From assembly GCF_021025955.1 (NCBI RefSeq), contig NZ_JAJNCL010000002.1, positions 111,616 through 175,615 on the forward strand: a stretch of 64,000 bases of DNA, written 5' to 3'. The stretch is from Rhodococcus qingshengii (GTDB taxonomy: Bacteria > Actinomycetota > Actinomycetes > Mycobacteriales > Mycobacteriaceae). The notes beneath the pieces are model-generated. The model was not told the origin of the DNA, ran no database searches, and saw only the letters and a list, made by a program, of their open reading frames with translations. A program made the position numbers and the translations under genes. Shown one piece after another: positions 52,060 through 61,286 of the stretch (position 1 is its first letter; each line of letters opens with the position of its first letter).

Positions 52060-52640
52060 CTATCCGGTTGCGCAGGAACCGAGTACCCGTTCCTCTCGCC
52101 GGCGTGGGCTGTCCCAGTCGAGCACTCGCCGAGGTCGATCGTTGAGTTTGGCCGCGATCATATTCAGGTCATCTTGGCTGAAACTGCGCAGGTCAGCGTT
52201 CTTGCGCAGGTACTGCCGCAGCAATCCGTTCGCGTTTTCGTTCGTCCCGCGTTGCCACGGATGGTGCGGGGCGCAGAAGTAGACGGGCATGTCGAGGGTT
52301 GCGGTGATGCGCTCGTGTTCGGCCATCTCTCGTCCCCGATCCCAGGTCAGCGAACGACGTAGGTGCGCAGGCAACCTGCTCAGGTAAGTGATCAAAGCGT
52401 CCTCTACCGTCTCGGCCCGGTACCCGCCCGGCAATGCCACCACATGAGTGACGCGTGATTGCCGATCCACCAGCGTCGCGACCGCTGACGGGCGGATTCC
52501 GAACACGAGGTCACCCTCCAGGTGTCCGGGCTCACTACGATCGTTTGCCGCAGCTCCTCGAAGATCGATCGAGACCATATTTCGTATCCGCCCACGACCT
52601 TGGGAGCGTTTCTTCCCGCGAGCCTTGCTGTCCGCGCAAG
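52060..52640 (-). pseudogene. IS30-family transposase, N-terminus lost
   Basis: The readable part covers the IS30 DDE integrase core: GRIRNMVSI, GHLEGDLVFG (first Asp), TWDRGREMAEH (second Asp), CAPHHPWQRGTNENANGLLRQYLRK (Glu) and LNDRPRRVLDW. Normal IS30 transposases are 330-400 residues with an N-terminal helix-turn-helix; here only about 190 remain, and the N-terminal side runs into fatty-acyl-AMP ligase sequence on the other strand at about 52620-52660. The last residues after LDWDSP also look altered. Both genes at the junction are truncated. Confidence 0.8.
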
Positions 52641-53160
52641 CCACCGACGGATACGTCCGAATAGCGGATCCCAACTCAGCCGAGTCGCTTGCGGACAACA
52701 TGATCGGCGAGATACGTGTTTCCGGTCCACGACTGAGCCCCGGTTACTGGGGCCGTAGCGAGATCGGGAAGGAACTGTGTACAAGTGATCTCGGCGCGGT
52801 CGTCGATGGTGAACTGTAGGTGGTCGGACGCATCAGGGACGACATCATCGTTCGAGGGAAGAACTATTACCCGCATGACATCGAGAACACCGTGCGGATC
52901 CACGTCGAGGGCCGAAGTCTCTGACATGCGCGGCATTCGCGATTGCCGACTCCCACGGGATCGAAAAGTTAGTGATTGCTGCGGAGACCACAGCTGATCA
53001 CGACGTGAGTCCGTCTGCGGTGAGGGAGGCAGTGACTCGCGAGCAAGGACTCACGGTGGGTGAGCTGGTGATGACGGACAAGCGACTGCAGAAGACCAGC
53101 AGCGGCAAGTTAATGCGAGCCAACGCCAAGGCCCGCTACCTGCGGGGCGAGTTCGTCTAG
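52636..53160 (+). pseudogene. Fatty-acyl-AMP ligase (FadD/FAAL) C-terminal remnant
   Basis: The plus strand encodes DGYVRIADPNSAE, IGEIRVSGPRLSPGYWGR, LCTSDLGAVVDGEL, then a TAG at 52817-52819 where the family has Tyr, followed in the same frame by VGRIRDDIIVRGKNYYPHDIE. Near 52920 the frame shifts, and the match resumes as CAAFAIADSHGIEKLVIAAE through LQKTSSGKLMRANAKARYL (conserved catalytic Lys region) to the stop at 53158. So there is one nonsense codon, one frameshift and a 5' truncation at the IS30 junction. The stop overlaps the convergent reductase gene end by two bases. FAALs load fatty acids on PKS/NRPS carriers. Confidence 0.85.
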
Positions 53161-54083
53161 AGATCCAGCTCGAGGACCGGTGACACAGCGGCCCTCGAGA
53201 CGCACACCATCATCGATTCGCTCCGCTCACGTTCGTCGTCGCTCAGAACGGAGTCGCGGTGAATCGGGCTCCCGCTCAGCACCTTTGTCTCGCAACTCGA
53301 GCAGGTCCCTTCTCGGCAGGAGGTAACGACCGAGACGCCTGCGCGTTCGAGTGCGTCCACCAGCGCCTGGTCCGGGCCGACTCGGATGACGTCGCCCGTG
53401 CTGACGATACGTACATCGAATGCTGAGTCCGGCTCCTCGACGACAATGGGACGCGGTGCGAACCGTTCCACGTGCAGGGCACCCTTACCGTGTTGTTCTG
53501 CCGCCGCGAGCAACGGCTCCGGTCCGCAGCAGTAGACGCAGGTCTCGGCACCGGCGGTCCGAGCGATGTCGGCGAGCGGCAGCAGCCCTGCTTCGTCCTG
53601 CGGGAGTATCGCAACTTTGTCTCCATGCGCGGCGAGTTCGTCGACGAACGCCATGGAGGCGCGGGTGCGCCCCCCGTAGTACAGCTGCCACTGCGCACCT
53701 GCGCACTCGGCGGCGGCGATCATCGGGAGTATCGGGGTGATTCCGATCCCACCCGCTACGAACACGTACGCTGAAGCGTCGACGAGGGGAAAATTGTTGC
53801 GCGGCAACGAGACTTGGAGGGTGCATCCGATCTGTGCACGGTCGTGGAGGTAGGCCGACCCACCGCGCCCGTTCGGCTCGCGCAGCACCCCGATGCGCCA
53901 CCGAGTCCTCTCCGTTGTCGAGCCACACAGGGAGTACTGCCGGACGTCATCACCGCCGACACCGATATCCACGTGCGCGCCTGCATTCCACCCGGGCAGG
54001 TCACCGTCGTCGGGTAACGCGAGTTCGAGTGCGATCACGTCCGCAGCGACATCCGAACGTCCGACGACGACCACTGTGAACAT
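53157..54083 (-). CDS. Oxygenase-type reductase: FMN/FAD, NAD and 2Fe-2S domains
   Basis: 308 residues from ATG 54083, which has ggaag ten bases upstream; an earlier ATG at 54149 would add 22 residues. The flavin domain carries RQYSLCGS, the NAD(P) domain GGIGITPILPM and CCGPEPLL, and the C-terminal plant-type ferredoxin has cysteines in SCREGTCSSCETKV plus the last one in MMVCVSRA. The order FMN/FAD-NAD-2Fe-2S is that of phthalate dioxygenase reductase/VanB-like enzymes, which pass electrons to a Rieske or P450 oxygenase. No oxygenase gene is in the window; the neighbour on the other strand is an acyl-CoA dehydrogenase. Confidence 0.9.
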   Translation of the reverse strand: MFTVVVVGRSDVAADVIALELALPDDGDLPGWNAGAHVDIGVGGDDVRQYSLCGSTTERTRWRIGVLREPNGRGGSAYLHDRAQIGCTLQVSLPRNNFPLVDASAYVFVAGGIGITPILPMIAAAECAGAQWQLYYGGRTRASMAFVDELAAHGDKVAILPQDEAGLLPLADIARTAGAETCVYCCGPEPLLAAAEQHGKGALHVERFAPRPIVVEEPDSAFDVRIVSTGDVIRVGPDQALVDALERAGVSVVTSCREGTCSSCETKVLSGSPIHRDSVLSDDERERSESMMVCVSRAAVSPVLELDL

Positions 54084-54246
54084 ACCGGCTTCCAACACTC
54101 TTGCTCCTTCGGTCGTGGACGTCTCGCACACCCCAGGCTGGGCGAACATCGTGACCCTCGCACGCCGTGGGCCCCATTGATGTCGTGCGATCGGCGTCGC
54201 CTATCGCGGCCCCGCTCGCACGACCCGCCGCCCGACACTTGACGCC

Positions 54247-55452
54247 ATGACAACCGTCGAACGAGACATCGATCGCATCCGAAGATTCGATACCCCCGAG
54301 ACAGTCGACCTGCTGGTCGCCAGGACCGCGGCCTTCGTGCAGGAACACGTTCTGCCCGTCGAGCGAGAGGTCATCGTCGAGGGCCGCGTAGTCGACGACG
54401 AGATGCGTCTCGAATTACAGCGTAAGGCGAAGGACGCCGGTGTCTTCGGCCCCCTGTCGGATACCGAGTACGGCGGCCTGCAGCTGTCCACGCGTGCTCA
54501 GGCCCGCGTCCTCGAAGCGTCGGGCGCGAGCCTACTGGGGCCGTTGTCGGTCAATGCGTCGGCGCCCGACGACGGCAATATCCATTTGTTGAAGCACGCC
54601 GGCACGCCAGAACAGCACGCACGCTATTTGACCCCTCTGGCGTCCGGAGACGTCCGCTCGTCCATCGCGATGACCGAACCCGCCCCCGGGACCGGCTCTG
54701 ATCCGTCGATGTTGCGGACCACGGCGCGCCGCTCCGATTCGGGCTGGGTGATCGACGGTGCCAAACACTTCACCACGGGAGCCGACGGCGCCGCCTTCAC
54801 CATCGTCATGGCAGTCACCCCGAACGGTCCCACGATGTTCATGGTCGACCAGAACAACCCGGGTCTGCACGTCGGACGGCGCATGCCGACGCTCGACCAC
54901 AGCATTCCGGGTGGGCACTGCGAGATGCAGTTCACCGAATGCGAGGTCCCCGCCGACGCCGTACTCGGCGAAGAAGGGAAAGGCATGCTCTACGCCGGGG
55001 TGCGGCTCGCACCGTCCCGCTTGGTCTTCTGCATGAACTGGCTCGGCCTGGCCGTGCGTGCCCACGAAATGGCCGCCCGCCACATCGTCGGTCGCTCATC
55101 GTTCGGCGTCCCCATCGCCGACCATGGAATGGCACAGGCCCATGTCGCCGACAGCGAGATCGACATCGAAGCGTCACGCGGTCTGATTCGCCGAGCTGCG
55201 GAGATCATCGACACCGAGGGTGCCGATTCCTCCAGCGCCCGCCACAGCGCCTCCATCGCAAAGACTTTCGTTTCGGAGGCCGTGTGGCGAATTCTCGATC
55301 GGTCGGTCCAGCTCCACGGAGGCCTCGGCGTCTGCGAGGACCACCTCGTCGCCCGGTTCCTCGTCGAGGCACGCGCGTTTCGCATCTACGAGGGCCCGTC
55401 GGAGGTCCTGCGGTGGTCCATAGCCCGCCGAGTGCTGCGCCCCTTCCGCTGA
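54247..55452 (+). CDS. Acyl-CoA dehydrogenase
   Basis: 401 residues. FAD-dependent alpha,beta-dehydrogenation of an acyl-CoA. Visible: MTEPAPGTGSDPSMLRT (FAD/substrate motif, near 138), WVIDGAKHFTTGAD, the middle beta-domain with GHCEMQFTECEVP, and the C-terminal helices with QLHGGLGVCEDH and RIYEGPSEVLRWSIARR. The usual active-site Glu position falls in YEGPSEV, as in the isobutyryl/short-chain group. First of three closely spaced plus-strand genes (thioesterase, hydrolase), divergent from the reductase with 163 bp between. The exact acyl chain is unknown. Confidence 0.92.
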   Translation: MTTVERDIDRIRRFDTPETVDLLVARTAAFVQEHVLPVEREVIVEGRVVDDEMRLELQRKAKDAGVFGPLSDTEYGGLQLSTRAQARVLEASGASLLGPLSVNASAPDDGNIHLLKHAGTPEQHARYLTPLASGDVRSSIAMTEPAPGTGSDPSMLRTTARRSDSGWVIDGAKHFTTGADGAAFTIVMAVTPNGPTMFMVDQNNPGLHVGRRMPTLDHSIPGGHCEMQFTECEVPADAVLGEEGKGMLYAGVRLAPSRLVFCMNWLGLAVRAHEMAARHIVGRSSFGVPIADHGMAQAHVADSEIDIEASRGLIRRAAEIIDTEGADSSSARHSASIAKTFVSEAVWRILDRSVQLHGGLGVCEDHLVARFLVEARAFRIYEGPSEVLRWSIARRVLRPFR

Positions 55453-55487
55453 CCCACTTCTTCACACACAACAGAACGGAGCTCATC

Positions 55488-56036
55488 GTGTCCACTTCGA
55501 CTTCCACGTCCACCACAGGCCATCGGGTCGGACTTTTCGCAGCAGCGTTCGGTGACATCGACGGCGGTGCACCCGATTACGAGCACCTTCGATCGGTGTC
55601 CAACTCCCTCGTGCCGTTCGGAAAACACGTAGGGACCATTGTCACCGAGATCGGCCCCGATCGAGCCGTCGTCGAGATTCCGCGCGAACCTCACGTGGTC
55701 AACCACATGAACACCGTCCACGCGGGCGCGCTGTTCACCGCAGCAGATATCGCTGGAGCTGCAGCGTTCGTCGGTGCCGCCGCAACGAGGCTGTACGTCG
55801 TCGAGAGTCTCGTCGTGCGCTCGGCGCGCTCGACGTATCGCAAGCCCGCCTCGGGAAATATCCGTGCGATCGCAACCGTCGACGAGCGGGAGATGCGAGC
55901 CATCCTCGCCGCCCAGTCCGACGCACGCTTCGAGCTCACCGGCAAAGCGCTGATGGTGAACGACGACGACGTCACCGTCGCCAAGTTCACCTTCGACTAC
56001 GTGTGCGACGTCGTCGTCTCCGACGGGCAGGTCTAA
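55488..56036 (+). CDS. Hotdog-fold thioesterase (PaaI/DUF4442-like)
   Basis: 182 residues from GTG 55488, with ggag six bases upstream and 35 bp after the dehydrogenase stop. The segment HVVNHMNTVHAGALFTAADIAGAAAF is the central hotdog helix with the His/Gly pattern of the 4HBT/PaaI group; later strands RSTYRKPASGNIRAIATV complete the fold. It probably hydrolyses an acyl-CoA made by the neighbouring dehydrogenase. The N-terminus is a low-complexity Ser/Thr run (STSTSTSTT). Confidence 0.82.
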   Translation: MSTSTSTSTTGHRVGLFAAAFGDIDGGAPDYEHLRSVSNSLVPFGKHVGTIVTEIGPDRAVVEIPREPHVVNHMNTVHAGALFTAADIAGAAAFVGAAATRLYVVESLVVRSARSTYRKPASGNIRAIATVDEREMRAILAAQSDARFELTGKALMVNDDDVTVAKFTFDYVCDVVVSDGQV

Positions 56037-56039
56037 CCG

Positions 56040-56981
56040 ATGTCCACAACCTCGGGAACACCGAGCGGCCCCCAGGGTGCCGAGAAGGAGACGCCGGCCC
56101 GGCGCCCCTCCGAATACTCATTGCTCGAATCTCTGCCCGTCGAGGTCGCGGGCGGAATCACGTTCACGGTTCGATTGGTGCCGGCAGCAGACCCGTCGGC
56201 TCCGGTGGTTCTCATCCTCCCGGCCATGGTCATGAAGGCCAAGCACTACATGCATCTCGCCAAAGCCCTGAATGCACAGGGAGTGTCGGTCGCCCTGTGC
56301 GATCTTCGCGGACAGGGTGAAAGCACACCGGCACTGCTCGATCAGCCGAACTTCGGCTACCGCGAGATGCTCGAAACCGATCTTCCCGCCGTGACCGCGG
56401 CGGTGCGAGAACAGTTCCCGGACAGTGAGCTGCACCTGTTCGGACACAGTCTCGGCGGTCAGTTGTCGTTGCTCTACGCGGCGGCCGAACCGGGAGTGGT
56501 CGACAGTGTCACGGTCATCGGCACCGGGACGGTCTACTGGCGCGCATTCGGTATCCGACGGTGGTTCGAGGCGCTGCGCGACATCCAGTGGATCGGCTTG
56601 GTCGCACGGGTCAAAGGACACTGGCCGGGCGGCGTCCTGATTCCGGGGGCCATGGCCGGGCGCGTCATGGTCGATTGGTCGCGGCACTCCTTGACCAGTC
56701 ACTACCGACCCACCGGAACGTCCCGTGACTACGACCGCTTGCTTGCGGAGATGACTACCCGGGTCCTGGCCATCTCGCTCGCCGACGACCATCTGGGTCC
56801 CAAATCGAATGTCGACTTCCTGGAATCGAAGATGAAGGCGGCCACGGTGTCCCGGTGGCACATCGACGGTGATTCCCCGGTCACCCACCGCGATCACTTC
56901 GAGTGGATCAAGGATTCACCGGTGATCGCTCGGGTCGCGTCCGAGTGGATTCGGGCGGGTGTCGCGACAACCGCTTCCTGA
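56040..56981 (+). CDS. Alpha/beta hydrolase
   Basis: 313 residues, starting three bases after the thioesterase stop. The alpha/beta-hydrolase fold is clear: LILPAMVMKAKHYMHLAKAL, CDLRGQGES, and nucleophile elbow GHSLGG (Ser near 143). The His candidate is in THRDHFEWIKD near residue 285, with an acidic partner expected near SLADDHLGPKSN. Likely an esterase or lipase of the serine-aminopeptidase-like group. It ends four bases before the convergent transporter gene. It forms an operon with the acyl-CoA dehydrogenase and thioesterase, suggesting breakdown of an acyl ester. Confidence 0.85.
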   Translation: MSTTSGTPSGPQGAEKETPARRPSEYSLLESLPVEVAGGITFTVRLVPAADPSAPVVLILPAMVMKAKHYMHLAKALNAQGVSVALCDLRGQGESTPALLDQPNFGYREMLETDLPAVTAAVREQFPDSELHLFGHSLGGQLSLLYAAAEPGVVDSVTVIGTGTVYWRAFGIRRWFEALRDIQWIGLVARVKGHWPGGVLIPGAMAGRVMVDWSRHSLTSHYRPTGTSRDYDRLLAEMTTRVLAISLADDHLGPKSNVDFLESKMKAATVSRWHIDGDSPVTHRDHFEWIKDSPVIARVASEWIRAGVATTAS

Positions 56982-56985
56982 TCTT

Positions 56986-58392
56986 TCATTCGCGTGGTCC
57001 TGACAGCCGCAGCACAACGGCCGTCAGGACCGCACCCGCCAGGGCTCCCACCGCAGCGATGACGAATGTCGTCGACATCGACGTGACCTCGTCCCCCACG
57101 CGCGGCGACGCGATGGCCGCAGCGGCAACGCCGAACACGGCGCCGAACTGCCGGAACGTATTCATTGCGCCTGATGCGGCACCCACCGACTCCGCCGGAA
57201 CCGCGTTCATCATCGCGGCAATCGCGACGACACCGCCGGAGAGCGGTATGCCGATCCCGAGCAAGGCGAGAGCGACTCCGTAGACGGCGAACGGTGCGCC
57301 CGCCGGGATCGACAACAGACCCAGCATCCCGGCGCAGATCGAGCCGAGCCCGAGCAACATCGTCGGACGGGTACCGAGCCGACCGACGATGTACGACGCA
57401 CTCAGCGATCCGATTCCCATTGCGCCGAAGAGCGGGAGGAATTGCAGGCCCGTCGCGATCGGACTGAGGCCTCGCTCCCCCTGCAAGTACAGCGTCAGGA
57501 TGAACAGCACGCCGTAGAGGCCGAACAATCCGAGGAAATTGACTGCACATGCAGCGAGAACTTCGGGGATGCGGAGCAGTCCCGGCGGCAACATCGGCAA
57601 CTCGGTGCGGCGCTCCCACACCACGAACGCCGCCGCAGAGAGCGCCGCAACCCCGAAGGTCACCAGCACGAACGGATCCGCCCAGCCGCGATGCGGGCCC
57701 TCGACCAGCGCGAGTGTGGCGCCGACACCTGCCGCTACGAAGAAGGCCTGGCCGAGGACGTCGATACCACCGCTACGCGGCTTTTCCTTGTGGCGCAGAG
57801 AAATCCGCAAGGCACCCCACGCGAACACCGCGATGGGAACATTGATCCAGAACAACGACTGCCATCCCGCCGACGACACCAGCACCCCACCGACCAGCGG
57901 TCCCAGCGCAAGCGCAACCCCCGCGGTGCCACCCCACAGACCGATAGCCTTCGCCCGGGCCGTCGGGCGGGGAAAGTGCGTGGTCAACGCCGCGACGGAC
58001 AAGGGAACGATGACCGCCGCGCACACGCCCTGCAAGGCGCGACCCGTGATCAGCACGCTCATGGTCGGCGCGAGGGCGCAGACGATCGATGCGAGCCCGA
58101 ACGCGCCGGTGCCACCGAGCAACATGCGCCGAGTGCCGAATCGGTCGCCGAGCAGCCCGCCCGACAACAGCAGGCACGCGAATGCCAATGTGTACGCGTC
58201 CAGAATCCATTGCGCCGCAGTGTCTCCGCCGTCCAGGCGGTCTGCGATGGTCGGAATCGCTACCGGAGCGATGCTGGTGTCGAGGTAGACGATGAACGTC
58301 ACCGCGCAGATGCCCCGCAGGAGGGCCCGCCGGCGGAGTTCGGGCCGGTTGGCGGGAATATCGGTTCGGGAGATGTCACTATCCGAAGTCAC
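56986..58392 (-). CDS. DHA2-family MFS drug exporter
   Basis: 468 residues from GTG 58392, with about 14 predicted membrane helices (EmrB/QacA type). Helix 1 contains FIVYLDTSIAPVAIPTI (motif D1), the helix 4-5 part GRALQGVCAAVIVPLSVAAL, loop 2-3 GDRFGTRR, and motif C-like GVALALGPLVGGVLV in helix 5. Such pumps expel hydrophobic drugs, dyes or bile-like compounds by proton exchange. It faces the acyl-CoA dehydrogenase operon tail-to-tail and diverges from the sugar/phosphate ABC operon; no TetR-type regulator is adjacent. Confidence 0.9.
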   Translation of the reverse strand: MTSDSDISRTDIPANRPELRRRALLRGICAVTFIVYLDTSIAPVAIPTIADRLDGGDTAAQWILDAYTLAFACLLLSGGLLGDRFGTRRMLLGGTGAFGLASIVCALAPTMSVLITGRALQGVCAAVIVPLSVAALTTHFPRPTARAKAIGLWGGTAGVALALGPLVGGVLVSSAGWQSLFWINVPIAVFAWGALRISLRHKEKPRSGGIDVLGQAFFVAAGVGATLALVEGPHRGWADPFVLVTFGVAALSAAAFVVWERRTELPMLPPGLLRIPEVLAACAVNFLGLFGLYGVLFILTLYLQGERGLSPIATGLQFLPLFGAMGIGSLSASYIVGRLGTRPTMLLGLGSICAGMLGLLSIPAGAPFAVYGVALALLGIGIPLSGGVVAIAAMMNAVPAESVGAASGAMNTFRQFGAVFGVAAAAIASPRVGDEVTSMSTTFVIAAVGALAGAVLTAVVLRLSGPRE

Positions 58393-58668
58393 TCGAAGAT
58401 CGTATGCTCAGAATACGAATTGCTCTCGAGCGAGGACACTTTCGGTCGCCGGCGATAGAATACGCCTATCCTGGCTGGCCACCGCCGGAATCAACTGCTC
58501 TCGGCGATCGGGTGACGGCGATCGCACGCACCCGAAGATTCTATCGGCCCAGGTCCACGCATCGTCATTGCTCCCGGCACAGGACCGCGGCGGCCGGTGT
58601 TCACCTCGAGTACACAACGGCGTGTTGGCATGTTCCCACGGATCACGTGCACAGCAAGGAGACACACA
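58393..58668. promoter_or_regulatory. Divergent region between drug exporter and Ugp-like operon
   Basis: 276 bp with no supported gene. It carries the promoters for both units. A GC-balanced AT-rich stretch at 58395-58470 could hold -10 elements; aaggagacaca at 58656-58666 is the ribosome site of the ATPase gene. I see no convincing PhoP-type direct repeat. Confidence 0.4.
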
Positions 58669-59826
58669 GTGAGTCGAATCCAACTCCAATCGATATCGAA
58701 GAAGTTCGGTACCACCCACGCGATTCACGACGTCAGTCTCGACATCGCGGACGGCGAATTCATGGTCCTTCTAGGGCCGAGCGGGTGCGGCAAGTCCACC
58801 CTCCTGCGAATGGTGGCCGGCCTGACCCAACCGACGTCGGGGCAGATTTTGCTCGACGACAACGACATCACCTCGGCACCCCCACGTGGACGAGATCTTG
58901 CGATGGTCTTCCAGAGTTACGCGCTGTACCCCCATCTGACCGTCGCCAAGAACATCGGATTTCCGTTGCGCACCCGCAAGCTATCGCGACAATCCATCGC
59001 TGACAGCGTGGCGAAGGTGGCGTCGATCCTCGATCTGACCCCACTACTCGCGCGGCGTCCGGCCGAATTGTCCGGCGGGCAACGGCAGCGAGTTGCATTG
59101 GCGCGAGCGATGGTTCGTGAACCGGGCGCATTCCTGATGGACGAACCCCTGTCCAATCTGGACGCACAACTGCGGAGCGCGACGCGTACCGAACTCATCG
59201 AACTGCACAGAAGGATCGGCACCACCTTCCTGTATGTCACCCACGACCAGGTCGAAGCCATGACGATGGCGTCTCGGATCGCGTTGATGAACGACGGGCG
59301 CGTCGAGCAAGTGGGCACTCCGACCGAGCTCTACGACACCCCTCGGTCCACGTTCGTGGCAGGCTTCCTCGGAGCGCCGCCGATGAATCTCCTGGCGGCC
59401 GACGTGGTGAGCCGAGGCGGCGAACTATACGCGGAGGCAGCCGATCTTTCGGTGCCACTGGGCATCTCGGCCGACGAAGTCGCTGCTCGCAGCGTGACCA
59501 TCGGCGTTCGCCCAGAACGTATCGTTCTCCGCCACGACGGCGTCGGCACCCCGGCCACGGTCGCTACCGTGGAGAACCTCGGGAGCGAAGAACTCGTTCA
59601 TGTACGTGTGGGGCCTAATGCCCTGTGCGCCAGAGTGTCCCGGCCTGCCGGCGTACGACCCGGCGATACGGTCCACCTCGGCCTGGACAAGTTCGACCTT
59701 CATCTGTTCGACCGCGACACCGGGCGCCGGTTGGTCTGGCAGCCCGAGGACGCGGTTGCCGACACCGCAGTTGCAGACACCGATGTCACCGCCCGGCAGA
59801 CGGGTATCCCAGTCTTCACTTCCTAG
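58669..59826 (+). CDS. ABC importer ATP-binding protein (UgpC/MalK type)
   Basis: 385 residues from GTG 58669 with a strong aaggaga site. Walker A GPSGCGKST, Q-loop VFQSYALYPHLTV, signature LSGGQRQRVALARA, Walker B AFLMDEPLSNLD and switch His in VTHDQVEAMT. The C-terminal TOBE-type regulatory domain begins around 240 (GAPPMNLLAADV) and contains IGVRPERI. This is the energy subunit of a carbohydrate/glycerophosphate uptake system, first gene of a five-gene operon. Confidence 0.93.
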   Translation: MSRIQLQSISKKFGTTHAIHDVSLDIADGEFMVLLGPSGCGKSTLLRMVAGLTQPTSGQILLDDNDITSAPPRGRDLAMVFQSYALYPHLTVAKNIGFPLRTRKLSRQSIADSVAKVASILDLTPLLARRPAELSGGQRQRVALARAMVREPGAFLMDEPLSNLDAQLRSATRTELIELHRRIGTTFLYVTHDQVEAMTMASRIALMNDGRVEQVGTPTELYDTPRSTFVAGFLGAPPMNLLAADVVSRGGELYAEAADLSVPLGISADEVAARSVTIGVRPERIVLRHDGVGTPATVATVENLGSEELVHVRVGPNALCARVSRPAGVRPGDTVHLGLDKFDLHLFDRDTGRRLVWQPEDAVADTAVADTDVTARQTGIPVFTS

Positions 59827-59866
59827 ATCCCGATTCCTTCCGTACCCACTCTCACCAGGAGCAACA

Positions 59867-61243
59867 ATGAAAAGAACCCTTCTCGGCATGGGTGCGCTCA
59901 TGACGAGCGCACTCGTACTGACTGCGTGTGGCGGTCTCGGCAGCACGACGACGACGGAGACCACATCTGCTTCCCAACCGGTGCCCAAACTGACCGACGA
60001 CCAACAGGTCTCGATTGTCTTCGAGAGCTACAACTACGGTCTGGCAGGTGCGTGGACCGACACGTTCAACACCCTGATCGGCGAATTCGAAAAGCAGCAT
60101 CCGAACATCACCGTCACAGCGCAGAAGCCGCAAGGCAACAGCCCCAACCCCGCAACGGACACTGTGTCGAGCATTCAGAACCAGACCGTCGCGGGCGCAC
60201 CCCCGGACATTGCACAGCTCGGGTTCAGCGACCTGGACTTCACCATCAACCAGCTGGGAGCGCGATCCCTCGACGAACTCTTCGGCAAGGACGAGGTTCA
60301 GAAGAACTTCGACGGAACGAAGCACGCCTACGCACCCACCGCACGCACGCTCGCAGACTGGGACGGGACCACGTACGGCATCCCGTTCGTGTTCTCCACG
60401 CCCGTCTTCTACTACAACGCAACACTCTTCGAGCAGGCCGGTCTCGATCCTGCCGATCCGCCCTCGACCTGGGACGAGGTTGGCGAGGCGGCGAAGACCA
60501 TTGCCGACCGGACCGGCAAGGGCGGGGTGTACCTCGACTGCCTCACCAAGTCCGCGAAGGACTGGTGCTACCAGAGTTTGGTCCGATCGAACGGCGGACG
60601 CGTCATCTCGGAGGATCGGACGTCTCTCGAATTCGCCGACGAGGCGGCCGTCGAAGCTACGACGATGGCGCAGAAACTGGTCGCCGACGGAGCGACGCCG
60701 GTATTGAGTCAGCAGCAGGGATACGAGGCCTTCGCTCGCGGCGACATGGGGATGATTCTCGAAACCAGCGCTATACAAGGGACGTTCACCAAGGGCGCCA
60801 AGGACAAATGGGATCTGCGTGCGACCACGATGCCGTCCTTCGGTGACAAGCCTGTCGTTCCCACCAACTCGGGTGCGTCGCTGTTCACGTTCGCATCCGA
60901 CCCCGCTAAGCAGCGTGCGTCCTGGGAACTCATGAAGTTCTTGACCAGCGAGGAGTCCTACACCACAATTTCGCAGGGCATCGGCTACCTTCCGCTGCGC
61001 ACCGGGCTCGTCGACGATCCCGAGGGACTTCAGGATTGGGCATCGAAGAGCCCGCTGATCGGGCCGAACCTGAAGCAGCTGGAGTCGATGGAGCCGTGGG
61101 TCTCCATGCCCGGCAACAACTATCTGCAGATCCGTGACGGAATGATGGACACCGTCGAGTCGATCGTCTATCAGGGTGCGGATCCGGGTCCGACGCTGGA
61201 GGCCGCCCGCGATCAGGGCACAGCTCTTCTCCCTGCTCAGTAG
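59867..61243 (+). CDS. ABC importer substrate-binding lipoprotein (UgpB-like)
   Basis: 458 residues, ATG 59867 after aggagcaac. The signal peptide ends in lipobox LTAC-GG (Cys near residue 21), so it is a membrane-anchored lipoprotein. The binding protein resembles UgpB: IVFESYNYG, IGEFEKQHPNITV, GIPFVFSTPVFYYNATLFEQAGL (the STPVFYYN segment is typical of sn-glycerol-3-phosphate binding proteins), AARGDM-type helix and SGASLFTFASDPAKQRASWELMKFLTS. Glycerol-3-phosphate or a glycerophosphodiester is the best-supported ligand class, in view of the phosphodiesterase gene next to it; other phosphorylated polyols are not excluded. Confidence 0.88.
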   Translation: MKRTLLGMGALMTSALVLTACGGLGSTTTTETTSASQPVPKLTDDQQVSIVFESYNYGLAGAWTDTFNTLIGEFEKQHPNITVTAQKPQGNSPNPATDTVSSIQNQTVAGAPPDIAQLGFSDLDFTINQLGARSLDELFGKDEVQKNFDGTKHAYAPTARTLADWDGTTYGIPFVFSTPVFYYNATLFEQAGLDPADPPSTWDEVGEAAKTIADRTGKGGVYLDCLTKSAKDWCYQSLVRSNGGRVISEDRTSLEFADEAAVEATTMAQKLVADGATPVLSQQQGYEAFARGDMGMILETSAIQGTFTKGAKDKWDLRATTMPSFGDKPVVPTNSGASLFTFASDPAKQRASWELMKFLTSEESYTTISQGIGYLPLRTGLVDDPEGLQDWASKSPLIGPNLKQLESMEPWVSMPGNNYLQIRDGMMDTVESIVYQGADPGPTLEAARDQGTALLPAQ

Positions 61244-61286
61244 ACCGTCGCCCACCTGCCGAAGCCGCCCAAGAAAAGGACACGAG

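Noticed and set aside
52448..52819. Plus-strand open frame of 123 codons over the IS30/FAAL junction
   Set aside because: It is a chance fusion of IS30 antisense sequence with the FAAL remnant, not a new gene.
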